A DNA stretch of 64,000 bases from JAEYKI01 sp036679405 (GTDB taxonomy: Bacteria; Bacillota; Clostridia; Christensenellales; Christensenellaceae). Shown one piece after another: positions 41,795 to 50,412 of the stretch. A program made the translations under genes and the position numbers. The stretch's first letter is position 1, and each line of letters opens with the position of its first letter. The stretch is taken from NCBI GenBank assembly GCA_036679405.1, contig JAVBVZ010000013.1, positions 1-64,000 of the forward strand, in the 5' to 3' direction. The notes beneath the pieces are model-generated. The model was not told where the DNA came from, searched no databases, and saw only the letters and a program-made list of their open reading frames with translations.

Positions 41795-43558
41795 ATGAAA
41801 AGCAGAGCTTTGGCAGTTGCAAAGGGAATGGAATATGCAGATCTGGCGGTCACAAATGGCCTTTTGGTTAATGTGTATTCCGGCGAAATATATCCCGGAG
41901 GCGTTTCGGTTTGCGGAGATACGATTGTAGCGGTAGGCGATATTGATTATACTGTCGGGGACAAAACCACGGTTGTCGATGCACAGGGGAAATATATTGT
42001 CCCCGGTTTTATTGACGGGCATATCCATCCGGAAAGCACGAGCCTTTCGATCAGGTCTTTTGCTGAGCTTGTACTTTCTCACGGAACCACTGTGATATTT
42101 GCGGATATGCATGAGGTGGGAGTTGTCGGCGGGCTTAAGGCAATTGAATCCGTATTAAAGGAAGCTGAAGAAACAGACCTGAAAATTTATTTTGTCGTAC
42201 CTTCCCATGTTCCGTTTTCTCCGAACTTTGAAACGAGCGGAGGACATTTTGATTTGAAGGTTATTCAAAAAGCCCTTGGACGCGCCGATTCCGTTGGGCT
42301 ATCCGAATGTGTGGGCCCGTATATTTTGGCAGAATTTCCCGAGCTGATGGATTCTATGGAATATACCCTTGCGCAGGGGAAGTCGCTGCAGGGCCATTTG
42401 CCCGAAATGAAAGGCCCGATGTTTAATGCCTGTGCAGTTTCCGGCGTCAGTACGGATCACGAGGCGATCTCAGGAGAAGACGCGCTGTTAAGGCTGAGAA
42501 ACGGGATGCATCTAATGATGCGCGAAGGGTCGGCAGCGCGCAGCTTAAAGGAACTGATAAAACCTATTTTGGAAAACAAACTGGATACATCCCGCGTAAG
42601 TATTGTGACGGATGATCTGCATACCGTAGATGCCGTCGAACGGGGGCACCTGGACGATGCAGTGCGTACCGCTCTTCAGCAGGGCGCCGGTTTTGTGCAG
42701 GCGATACAAATGGTCACGCTGAATGCTGCGCGTGCTTTTAATCTGGATAATAAAATCGGCGGCCTTGCGCCCGGCAAGCGCGCGGATATCAATATTACGA
42801 ACGGGCCGGACGATTTTGCCGTGGTTTCCGTGATCGCGGGCGGCAGGCAGGTTCTTAATGATAAAGAAATGCTTGTACACTATCCTCTGGCGCATCATGA
42901 TCCTGTTTTATTGAATACGGTACATTTAAAAAATAAAATAACGGCAGAAAGTTTTCAGATAAGGGTTTCCGGCTCCGCCACACAGGCAAAGGTACAGGTT
43001 ATGGATACCTTGCCCTGGATTCCTATTACACAGGGGCGCGTAGCGACCGTGCCGGTCCGGGACGGCGTCATATGCAGTGATGCGGACCAGGATGTTTTAT
43101 ACATTGCACAGCTGGAACGGTATGGAAAGAACGGTAACATTGGAAAGGCTTTTATGGGCGGTTTTAAAATGAAAGCCGGTGCGATTGCATCTTCCGTTGG
43201 CCACGATAATCATAACATAATTGTTATGGGTGAAAATCATGAGGATATGGCGGTTGCGGTTAATCGTCTGGCTGATTTACAGGGGGGACAGATTGTTGTC
43301 CGGGATGGCAAGGTTTTAAAAGAAGTTGCCTTTCCTGTTTTGGGACTTTTGTCCGACCTGTCCGCAGAAGAACTTGCGGTAAAGAAAAAAGAAATGAATG
43401 CGCTGATCCACGAACTTGGATGTGAAATTCCGATTCCGTTTATGTTTTTATCTTTCATATCTTTGGCGGCAATTCCCGAATATGCGGTTACGGATGTCGG
43501 ATTTATTGATGTTCTGAATCAGAAAGTTCTCGATCCGGTGATAGAGGTTATAGAGTAA
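41795..43558 (+). CDS. Adenine deaminase paralogue 1
   Basis: A 587-residue amidohydrolase of the Ade family, which deaminates adenine to hypoxanthine using a dinuclear metal site. Seen: G-H-I-H-P-E-S, D104-M-H-E107, Q-G-H-L-P, S-T-D-H-E, the R-E-G-S-A loop, T-D-D-L-H and the C-terminal S-V-G-H-D-N-H-N. G-H-I-H-P-E in place of the usual A-H-x-H-x-E and D-M-H-E for D-P-H-E keep the metal ligands. The start at 41795 has AAAGGGG upstream; an ATG at 41720 is a promoter element. It lies 15 bases upstream of a second copy of the family. Confidence 0.85.
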   Translation: MKSRALAVAKGMEYADLAVTNGLLVNVYSGEIYPGGVSVCGDTIVAVGDIDYTVGDKTTVVDAQGKYIVPGFIDGHIHPESTSLSIRSFAELVLSHGTTVIFADMHEVGVVGGLKAIESVLKEAEETDLKIYFVVPSHVPFSPNFETSGGHFDLKVIQKALGRADSVGLSECVGPYILAEFPELMDSMEYTLAQGKSLQGHLPEMKGPMFNACAVSGVSTDHEAISGEDALLRLRNGMHLMMREGSAARSLKELIKPILENKLDTSRVSIVTDDLHTVDAVERGHLDDAVRTALQQGAGFVQAIQMVTLNAARAFNLDNKIGGLAPGKRADINITNGPDDFAVVSVIAGGRQVLNDKEMLVHYPLAHHDPVLLNTVHLKNKITAESFQIRVSGSATQAKVQVMDTLPWIPITQGRVATVPVRDGVICSDADQDVLYIAQLERYGKNGNIGKAFMGGFKMKAGAIASSVGHDNHNIIVMGENHEDMAVAVNRLADLQGGQIVVRDGKVLKEVAFPVLGLLSDLSAEELAVKKKEMNALIHELGCEIPIPFMFLSFISLAAIPEYAVTDVGFIDVLNQKVLDPVIEVIE

Positions 43559-43573
43559 GAAAGGAAATAGAGA

Positions 43574-45343
43574 ATGGCGATGGATAAAACCCTGATTCGG
43601 GTTGCGCTGGGCAAAGAAAGCGCGGATATCATTATTCGAAACGGCATGCTGGTCAACGTAATGACCGGGGAAATTTATAAAACAGATATTGCGATAAAAG
43701 GAGAGAGGATTGCTTCCATTGGACCTTTGCCCGACGGTATGCCGGGACCGGATACCCGCTTTATTGACGCGGAAGGGTATTATTTGGCTCCGGGCTTTAT
43801 TGACGCGCATATCCATATTGAGAGCAGCATGCTGACTTATACGGAGTTCAGCAAAATGGTGGTCCGGCGTGGAACGACTGCGGTGGCCAGCGATTTAATG
43901 GAAGTGACAATTGTTTCCGGGATTGAAGGGATGAAAGAATTTTTGGCTGAATCAAAAAAAGTGCCTGTTCGCCTGTATTATCCCGTTCCTTCTTTCATGG
44001 AAGAAGAAACGGGCCTGCAGACGATCGGAAGCGTTTTGCATGCCGGTATGATCAAAGACCTTTTAGAACTGCCGGAAGCGGTTGGCCTGGCCGAGGTTCT
44101 GGTGCCGCCGATTCTTGCGGAAAGTCCGCAATCGGAAGAAATACTGAAAATGGCCGAACAAAAAGGAAAGACGGCAGAGGGGCATGCCCCGGCTCTTAGT
44201 GGCGCGCCGTTAAATGCGTATGCAGGTACGGGGATACGCTCTGACCATGAGAGCACGAATGCAACCGAAGCACTCGAAAAATTACGTTCGGGGCTGCGTG
44301 TTTTAATAAGGGAAGGCAGCGCTTCCGCTGATCTTGAAGCATGCATTAAAATAATTACGGAAGACAAAGTGGATACCAGACATGTCTGTATGATCAGCGA
44401 TGATATAGACGCGCTGCATATTGACCGGCATGGGCATTTGGACCACAAGGTAAGAATGGCGGTCAAGGCCGGAGTTCCGCCTGTACAGGCGATCCAGATG
44501 GTGACGCTGAACCCTGCCGAAAGTTTAAAAATAGATCACGAGGCAGGCAGCATAACGCCCGGAAAATTTGCAGATATTGTTTTTCTTTCTTCTTTGGAAG
44601 CATGCAGGGTAAAAAAGGTTATTTCCAAAGGGCAGCTTGTGGTTGATGATATGAAACTTGCCGTTGATCTGCCTGAGCCGAGATACAGCGATAATTTGCT
44701 TAAAACGGTTTTTCTGAAAAATAAAATTGCTCCCCGGGATCTGGTGATCCGTGTTGATGAAGAGAAAAGTCGCGCAAAAGTTTGGGTGATCGGTGCATCC
44801 GGAACGTCTTTGCTTACAGATACCATGCAGGCAGACCTGAAAATACGGGAAGGAATGATTGTGCCGGATATCGCAAACGATATCCTCCATATAGCCTGTG
44901 TGGAACGGTATGGAAAAAACGGCGGTATCGGACGTTCGTTTATTCACGGCGTCGGCCTCAAGGAAGGGGCGATCGCTCTGTCGGTAGGACATGACCACCA
45001 TAACATTTCCGTGGTGGGGTGCGATCCTCAGAACATGTCTGTAGCTGTGGAGCGGATTGCAGCTTTGAACGGAGGGATCGTGTATGCGCGCGGAGGCAAA
45101 GTCGTGCAGGAGATTCCCTTACCTGTTTGCGGCCTTCTTTCACTGGAGAGCGGAGAAGCCGTCGCAGGGGAACTGAAAAAAATGATTGAAGATTTAAAAG
45201 CGCATGGATGCCTTCTTTCTTCACCGAATGTGACGCTTTCGTTTATCACGTTGATTTTTATTCCTGATCTTGCAATCACGGACCAGGGATTGTTTGACGT
45301 GAAGCGTTTTGCTCTGATTGATCCGGTGATTGAATTGCAGTAA
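43574..45343 (+). CDS. Adenine deaminase paralogue 2
   Basis: A 589-residue amidohydrolase of the same family, clearly diverged from the upstream copy. The metal motif A-H-I-H-I-E-S-S, V-G-L-A-E-V, E-G-H-A-P-A-L-S-G, R-S-D-H-E-S and the C-terminal S-V-G-H-D-H-H-N match adenine deaminases well. However, the motif D-x-H-E is changed to D107-L-M-E110, replacing a conserved histidine by methionine. The two proteins may therefore differ in metal occupancy or substrate. AAGGAAA precedes the ATG; the gene is in the same transcription unit. Confidence 0.83.
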   Translation: MAMDKTLIRVALGKESADIIIRNGMLVNVMTGEIYKTDIAIKGERIASIGPLPDGMPGPDTRFIDAEGYYLAPGFIDAHIHIESSMLTYTEFSKMVVRRGTTAVASDLMEVTIVSGIEGMKEFLAESKKVPVRLYYPVPSFMEEETGLQTIGSVLHAGMIKDLLELPEAVGLAEVLVPPILAESPQSEEILKMAEQKGKTAEGHAPALSGAPLNAYAGTGIRSDHESTNATEALEKLRSGLRVLIREGSASADLEACIKIITEDKVDTRHVCMISDDIDALHIDRHGHLDHKVRMAVKAGVPPVQAIQMVTLNPAESLKIDHEAGSITPGKFADIVFLSSLEACRVKKVISKGQLVVDDMKLAVDLPEPRYSDNLLKTVFLKNKIAPRDLVIRVDEEKSRAKVWVIGASGTSLLTDTMQADLKIREGMIVPDIANDILHIACVERYGKNGGIGRSFIHGVGLKEGAIALSVGHDHHNISVVGCDPQNMSVAVERIAALNGGIVYARGGKVVQEIPLPVCGLLSLESGEAVAGELKKMIEDLKAHGCLLSSPNVTLSFITLIFIPDLAITDQGLFDVKRFALIDPVIELQ

Positions 45344-45435
45344 CCGGGCGACAGAGTATTGATTTGGATTTACAATTTTATGCCAAACACGCCTTAATAC
45401 GGGCGTGCAAAATTAAAAATAAAAGGAGAGAAAAA

Positions 45436-46644
45436 ATGAAAAAGACAGTATTGATTTCGTTGGTGCTGGCGATTCTGCTGACTATGAGCCTGCTGGCAGG
45501 CTGCAGCTCTGCCCCCGCTGCCGAAAGCAGCGAGGCCGCAAGCGAAACAACGAGCGAATCTGCCGCTCCCGCCGAAAGCGGAGAAGCCGCAAGTGAGGAA
45601 GCATCTGCCGGGGGAACTACGGCAAGCGGCCTTCCGGCTATCTCTAAAGAGGACATGAAGGTTGCATTTATTTATGGCAGCGCAATCGGCGAAGAAGGAT
45701 ATTCTTACGCGCATGACCTTGGCAGGCAGGCCGTTGAAGAAATGGGAATCCAGACCACGTATCTGGAAAATATTCCGGAAACCGCCCAGTTTGAAAAAGC
45801 GGTCCGCGATTTGATTGAGCAGGGGTACAATGTGATTTATGCGACCAGTTACGGATACGGAGAGTATGTGCAGAAACTGGCCGAAGAGTATCCGGATGTG
45901 TATTTTAATCATGCGACCGGTTCGGTAACGGGCACTAACCTTGCGACTTATATGGGAAGATTGTACCAGTCCCAGTATCTGGCCGGTATTGCAGCGGGAT
46001 ACAGGACGGCTTCCAATAAGATCGGTTATGTTGTGTCTTTCCCGATTCCCGAAGTTGTTTCTCAGGTAAATGCGTTTACATTGGGCGTGCGTTCGGTAAA
46101 CCCGGAAGCAACGGTTGAAGTGAAATGGACGAATTCCTGGTATGATCCGGTCGCTGAGAAAACAGCGGGACTGGAGCTGGTAAACAGCGGTTGCGATGTG
46201 ATCATCGCCTATCTGGATACTATGAATGCACAGATAGCGGCGGCTGAAAAAGGCGCTTATGCAATCGGCTGCAGTTCGCCGGGCGGCGATGTTCTTCCGG
46301 ACGCTTATCTGACCGCTCCGATCTTCCATTGGGCGAACTACTATACCAATGATGTCCAGAAGATTATGGATGGAACATGGACCGGCGAATTCCAGTTCTT
46401 TGGCCTGGATTCCGGGGTAGTAGACATTGACGAAATGACGGATAATAATGCGGAAGGCGCGGCAGAGGCTGTTTCCACCGCAAAAGAAGCGATTATTGAT
46501 GGTTCGCTAGATGTCTTTGCCGGAGAAATCAAGGACAATGAGGGGACGGTACGCGTTGCGGAAGGCGCAGCGATGACGGATGAGGAAATATTGACGCTGG
46601 ATTGGTTTGTTGAAGGCGTGATTGGATCTGTATCCGGTTCTTAA
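45436..46644 (+). CDS. BMP-family substrate-binding lipoprotein of a nucleoside ABC transporter
   Basis: A 402-residue lipoprotein. The signal peptide ends L-L-A-G-C with lipidated C23, followed by an alanine/serine/glutamate-rich linker (about 27-60). The mature part resembles Bmp/Med proteins (PnrA, RnsB), which bind purine nucleosides. G-S-A-I-G-E-E-G-Y-S-Y and N-H-A-T-G motifs fit. The start at 45436 has AAAGGAG; a longer frame lacks a signal peptide. ATPase and two permease genes follow, and two adenine deaminases precede, so a purine or purine-nucleoside substrate is likely. Confidence 0.88.
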   Translation: MKKTVLISLVLAILLTMSLLAGCSSAPAAESSEAASETTSESAAPAESGEAASEEASAGGTTASGLPAISKEDMKVAFIYGSAIGEEGYSYAHDLGRQAVEEMGIQTTYLENIPETAQFEKAVRDLIEQGYNVIYATSYGYGEYVQKLAEEYPDVYFNHATGSVTGTNLATYMGRLYQSQYLAGIAAGYRTASNKIGYVVSFPIPEVVSQVNAFTLGVRSVNPEATVEVKWTNSWYDPVAEKTAGLELVNSGCDVIIAYLDTMNAQIAAAEKGAYAIGCSSPGGDVLPDAYLTAPIFHWANYYTNDVQKIMDGTWTGEFQFFGLDSGVVDIDEMTDNNAEGAAEAVSTAKEAIIDGSLDVFAGEIKDNEGTVRVAEGAAMTDEEILTLDWFVEGVIGSVSGS

Positions 46645-46652
46645 ATAAATAG

Positions 46653-46698
46653 ATGAAGTGTGTTTGGGGAATCTGCAGAGCGGGTTCCCCAAGCTTCA
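46653..46698 (+). promoter_or_regulatory. Intra-operon hairpin between the binding-protein and ATPase genes
   Basis: An inverted repeat pairs TTGGGGAA with TTCCCCAA, extended by TGAAG/CTTCA beyond a bulge. No strong T-run follows. Such hairpins between a binding-protein gene and the transporter genes often stabilise the upstream mRNA or cause partial termination, so that binding protein is made in excess. Confidence 0.5.
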
Positions 46699-46790
46699 TT
46701 ATTGGCCCTGAAATATTCAGGACAATGCGGGGCGCAAATGATTTGCGCCTGAAGACGTTGGGTGGGAAAGCCGTATTATAAGGAGTTATT

Positions 46791-48317
46791 ATGTTGGAAA
46801 AGCCTTATATTGAGCTAAAAAACATAACAAAGTCTTTTGGAGAGGTTCAGGCGAACCAATCCATCGATTTGGAGATTTATAAAGGAGAAATCCATGCGTT
46901 GCTCGGAGAGAATGGCTCCGGAAAGACGACGCTGATGAACATTCTGACCGGCGTTTATTCGCAGGATGAGGGCAGGATATTTATTGACGGAAAAGAAGCG
47001 GTATTTTATTCGCCTGCCGATTCTTTGCGCGCGGGCATCGGAATGATTCACCAGCATGTTCAGTTGGTTGAAGTGCTGAGTGTCGCCCAAAATATAACCG
47101 CGGGTGTAGATAAAGAGGCATTTATTCATCCCAAAAAATTAAACAGTAAGATCAATGATTTGTCCGATACGCTCGGTTTTAAAGTTGATCCGAACAAAAA
47201 AGTGTATCAACTTTCTGTTGGAGAAAAACAGACAGTAGAAATATTAAAAGTTTTTTACCGGGGAGTCAACGTCCTGATTTTAGATGAACCGACTTCGGTC
47301 CTTACGCCGCAGGAATCGCGCCTGCTTTTTGAAACCCTGGTTAGGATGAAATGCGAGGGTTGTGCGATTGTGCTGATTACCCATAAAATGAACGAGGTTT
47401 TTGAAGTCAGTGACAAAGTTACGGTTCTCAGAAAAGGAAAGGCGCTTTGCACGTTGGTAACGGCTGAAACGACACAGCAGGAACTGACTGAGAAAATGGT
47501 AGGAAAGGCGATTTCGCTGGACATCCCCTGTACACCTACTTCTTGGGAAGAGCAGGCCGTGCAGTTGGAAGTTAGGGACCTGGTAGTGGAAAGCAAACAG
47601 GGAAAACGTCTTTTGGATCAAGTTTCACTGACGGTCAATAAAGGCGAGATTCACGGCGTAGCCGGTGTCGCAGGGAGTGGACAAAAGGAATTATGTGAAG
47701 CAATCACCGGACTGCAAAAAATAAAATCCGGCCATATACTGCTGAGAGGGAGGGAGATAACCGGGATGTCTCCGCGCCGGCTTAATAAAGAAAAAATAAA
47801 AATTGCTTTTGTGCCGGAGGACAGAATGAATATGGGCCTGGCCGGAGGCCTCAGTATTACGGATAATGTCATGCTGAGGAGCATTGACGAAACGAAGGGA
47901 ATTTTTTTGGACAGCCGGGAGGGGCGGGAAAAGACTGAGGCAATCATAGGGAAATATGAAATCAGCGCCTCGGGGCCGGCGCAGGCTGTGAAGAATCTAT
48001 CCGGGGGGAACATCCAGAAAGTCCTCTTGGGACGGGAGATGGAAATGGCCCCCGACTTTATTATAACAGCATACCCCGTGAGGGGACTGGATGTCGGCGC
48101 GACGAATTTTGTATATGATGTTTTAAACGAAGAAAAGTGCAAGGGCATGGGGATATTGTTTATTGGAGAAGATTTGGACGTGTTAATGAATCTTTGCGAC
48201 CGTATATCAGTCCTGCATGCGGGAAAGATCATGGGCATTGTGGATGCGAAAACCATTACGAAAAATGAAATAGGATTGATGATGACGGGTGTTTCAAAGG
48301 AGGCTGCGCATGCTTAG
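46791..48317 (+). CDS. Nucleoside ABC transporter ATPase (two ABC domains)
   Basis: A 508-residue ATPase of the RbsA/NupO group with two fused nucleotide-binding domains. The first has Walker A G-E-N-G-S-G-K-T at 39-46 and L-S-V-G-E as signature. The second has a degenerate Walker A (G-V-A-G-S-G-Q-K-E) and L-S-G-G-N. Where the second Walker B is expected, I-T-A-Y-P-V-R-G-L-D replaces the usual x-E-P-T-x-G-L-D. This asymmetry is normal for sugar/nucleoside importers. It powers the permeases encoded next and overlaps the first by 8 bases. Confidence 0.93.
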   Translation: MLEKPYIELKNITKSFGEVQANQSIDLEIYKGEIHALLGENGSGKTTLMNILTGVYSQDEGRIFIDGKEAVFYSPADSLRAGIGMIHQHVQLVEVLSVAQNITAGVDKEAFIHPKKLNSKINDLSDTLGFKVDPNKKVYQLSVGEKQTVEILKVFYRGVNVLILDEPTSVLTPQESRLLFETLVRMKCEGCAIVLITHKMNEVFEVSDKVTVLRKGKALCTLVTAETTQQELTEKMVGKAISLDIPCTPTSWEEQAVQLEVRDLVVESKQGKRLLDQVSLTVNKGEIHGVAGVAGSGQKELCEAITGLQKIKSGHILLRGREITGMSPRRLNKEKIKIAFVPEDRMNMGLAGGLSITDNVMLRSIDETKGIFLDSREGREKTEAIIGKYEISASGPAQAVKNLSGGNIQKVLLGREMEMAPDFIITAYPVRGLDVGATNFVYDVLNEEKCKGMGILFIGEDLDVLMNLCDRISVLHAGKIMGIVDAKTITKNEIGLMMTGVSKEAAHA

Positions 48318-49374
48318 CATTGTAAAAAGAAAAGAATCCGGGTCCGGCTGGGGCAAGCGCTTTCTCTCCATCGGCATTGCACTTGGCGTCAGCGCGCTGG
48401 TCATATTGATTCTAAATTACAATCCGGTGGAGGTCTATAAAGAAATTGTGGTAGGATCCCTGGGCAGCGCATACAGTTTTAAAGAAACCATACAAACGAT
48501 GGTACCTTTGTTTTTGATGGCGCTTGGTGTTACGCTTTGCCTGAAACTGCAATTTATAAACATTGGAACGGAAGGCCAGTTTTATATGGGCGCTTTGGCG
48601 GCCACCGCAGTCGCGCTTAATAACCCGGAACTGCCGGCTCCGCTTTTACTGACGCTGATGTTTGTAGCCGCTTTGATCGGCGGAGGATTGTGGTGCCTGT
48701 TGCCGGCACTGCTGAAATTAAAACTGGGGACCAATGAAACGCTGGTAACGCTGATGTTGAACTATGTTGCTATAAAAATTGTTGCTTATCTGCAATTCGG
48801 CCCCTGGAAAGACCCGAATTCGATGGGCTATCCCACTATGCCGGGCTATTCCGACAATGCGATACTGCCCGACTTTTTAGGCGTGCATATCGGATGGGTC
48901 ATTGCGGTTGCCGCTTTGGTGGCGGTATATATTCTGATCAGCAAAACAAAAACCGGTTTTAGGATGAACGTAATGGGAGAAAACGTGCAAACTGCGAAAT
49001 ATGCGGGCTTCAATACAACCCGCCTTTTGATTATTGCGGTCGTACTGGGCGGCGGGCTTTGCGGTGTTGCGGGATTCATACAGGCTTCCGCTATTGAAAA
49101 TTCTCTTACGTACCAGTTGTCCAACGGATGGGGCTTTACAGCAATCATTGTTGCATTTCTTGGAAAACTCAAACCGACATCCGTATTTATTGTTTCGGTA
49201 CTGATGGCTGTTTTGCTTCAGGGATGCGCGTATATTCAGATTTCTTTGGGTGTTCCGTATTTTATGGCGAATATCATTCAGGGCGTGATCCTGTTTTTCA
49301 TTTTGGCAAGCGAATTTTTTTCCACATACCAATTTGTTTGGAAGCCGGGTAGAAAGGGAGTGGTGGAAAGATGA
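48310..49374 (+). CDS. Nucleoside ABC transporter permease 1
   Basis: A 354-residue membrane subunit with about nine transmembrane helices of the BPD_transp_2 family (NupP/RnsC-like). The EAA-like loop R-M-N-V-M-G-E-N-V-Q-T-A-K-Y-A-G and the G-T-N-E-T-L-V-T-L-M-L-N motif are typical. ATG at 48310 follows AGGAGG inside the ATPase gene; the GTG at 48289 is upstream of that site. Confidence 0.9.
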   Translation: MLSIVKRKESGSGWGKRFLSIGIALGVSALVILILNYNPVEVYKEIVVGSLGSAYSFKETIQTMVPLFLMALGVTLCLKLQFINIGTEGQFYMGALAATAVALNNPELPAPLLLTLMFVAALIGGGLWCLLPALLKLKLGTNETLVTLMLNYVAIKIVAYLQFGPWKDPNSMGYPTMPGYSDNAILPDFLGVHIGWVIAVAALVAVYILISKTKTGFRMNVMGENVQTAKYAGFNTTRLLIIAVVLGGGLCGVAGFIQASAIENSLTYQLSNGWGFTAIIVAFLGKLKPTSVFIVSVLMAVLLQGCAYIQISLGVPYFMANIIQGVILFFILASEFFSTYQFVWKPGRKGVVER

Positions 49375-50333
49375 GTGTTTCAGATGTTGCATTGTTTTTC
49401 CAGACAGCTATTATTATGGGTACGCCTTTGCTTTATGCGACATTGGGCGAGATCATTACTGAAAAAGCCGGGCACTTGAATTTGGGTGTAGAAGGCATGA
49501 TGATCATGGGCGCCTCTTTTGGATTCTTTATTGGTTATAATACCGGAAACCCGCTTTTGGCTGTTGTGGTAGCCGGACTGGCCGGAGGACTGGGAGCGCT
49601 TATTTTTGCAATTCTGACGGTAACGTTCAGGGCAAATCAAACCGTTACCGGTTTTACGCTGACGATTTTCTGTACCGGACTTGCCAATCTTTTGGGGAAC
49701 AGCCTGGGAAACCTTACCTTGAGTCCCGAATTTATTGAATCCATGGGGCCCAAATCTATTCCGGGACTTGCAAATATTCCTTTTTTGGGGGAAGCTCTTT
49801 TTCAGCAGAGCCTCTACATTTATTTTGGACTGATTGCCGCTGTAGTGGTGTGGGTCTATCTGAACAAAACGCGTTATGGGCTTGCGCTTCGCGTAGTGGG
49901 TGAAAATCCTTCAGCGGCCGATCTGGCAGGGATCAATGTTACGCTGTATAAATATGTACATATTATTATCGGCGGTGTTCTTTGCGGAATAGGGGGTGCG
50001 TGCCTGACATTGCTTATTGTGCCCAGGTGGCAGGAATCGGTAACGGCCGGTATGGGCTGGATTGCGATTGCATTGGTTATTTTTTCTACTTGGGATCCCA
50101 GAAAAGCGATTTTCGGAGCGTATTTATTTGGGGCGCTGCGGGGGCTGACTTATAAACTGCAGAATGTGCCGCTGCAAATAGGCGGGGTGGAGATATCCGT
50201 TCCGTCACAGATACTTGATTTGCTGCCGTATATCATGACGATTGTGGTTTTGGTTATTACAACGTTCAGCCGCAAAAAGGAAAATGCCGCGCCAAGCTGG
50301 CTGGGGAGGCCGTATTTCAGAGAAGACCGATGA
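49371..50333 (+). CDS. Nucleoside ABC transporter permease 2
   Basis: A 320-residue membrane subunit (NupQ/RnsD-like) with about eight helices. It shows A-T-L-G-E-I-I-T-E-K-A-G-H-L-N-L-G-V-E-G-M near the start, the signature of the second permease of nucleoside importers, and the loop R-V-V-G-E-N-P-S-A-A-D-L-A-G. ATGA overlap with permease 1. It is the last gene of the operon; a bidirectional terminator follows. Confidence 0.92.
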   Translation: MSVSDVALFFQTAIIMGTPLLYATLGEIITEKAGHLNLGVEGMMIMGASFGFFIGYNTGNPLLAVVVAGLAGGLGALIFAILTVTFRANQTVTGFTLTIFCTGLANLLGNSLGNLTLSPEFIESMGPKSIPGLANIPFLGEALFQQSLYIYFGLIAAVVVWVYLNKTRYGLALRVVGENPSAADLAGINVTLYKYVHIIIGGVLCGIGGACLTLLIVPRWQESVTAGMGWIAIALVIFSTWDPRKAIFGAYLFGALRGLTYKLQNVPLQIGGVEISVPSQILDLLPYIMTIVVLVITTFSRKKENAAPSWLGRPYFREDR

Positions 50334-50351
50334 AAAAACGTTTCACATTCT

Positions 50352-50379
50352 AAAAAAACGCCTGTAAGGCGTTTTTTAT
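50352..50379 (+). terminator. Bidirectional terminator
   Basis: A-tract, stem CGCC/GGCG extended by A-T pairs (AAAAAACGCC / GGCGTTTTTT), T-tract. It lies between convergent genes and can end both. Confidence 0.8.
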
Positions 50380-50412
50380 TGTAAGAAGAAACGTGTTTCC
50401 GGAATGAGCGGG

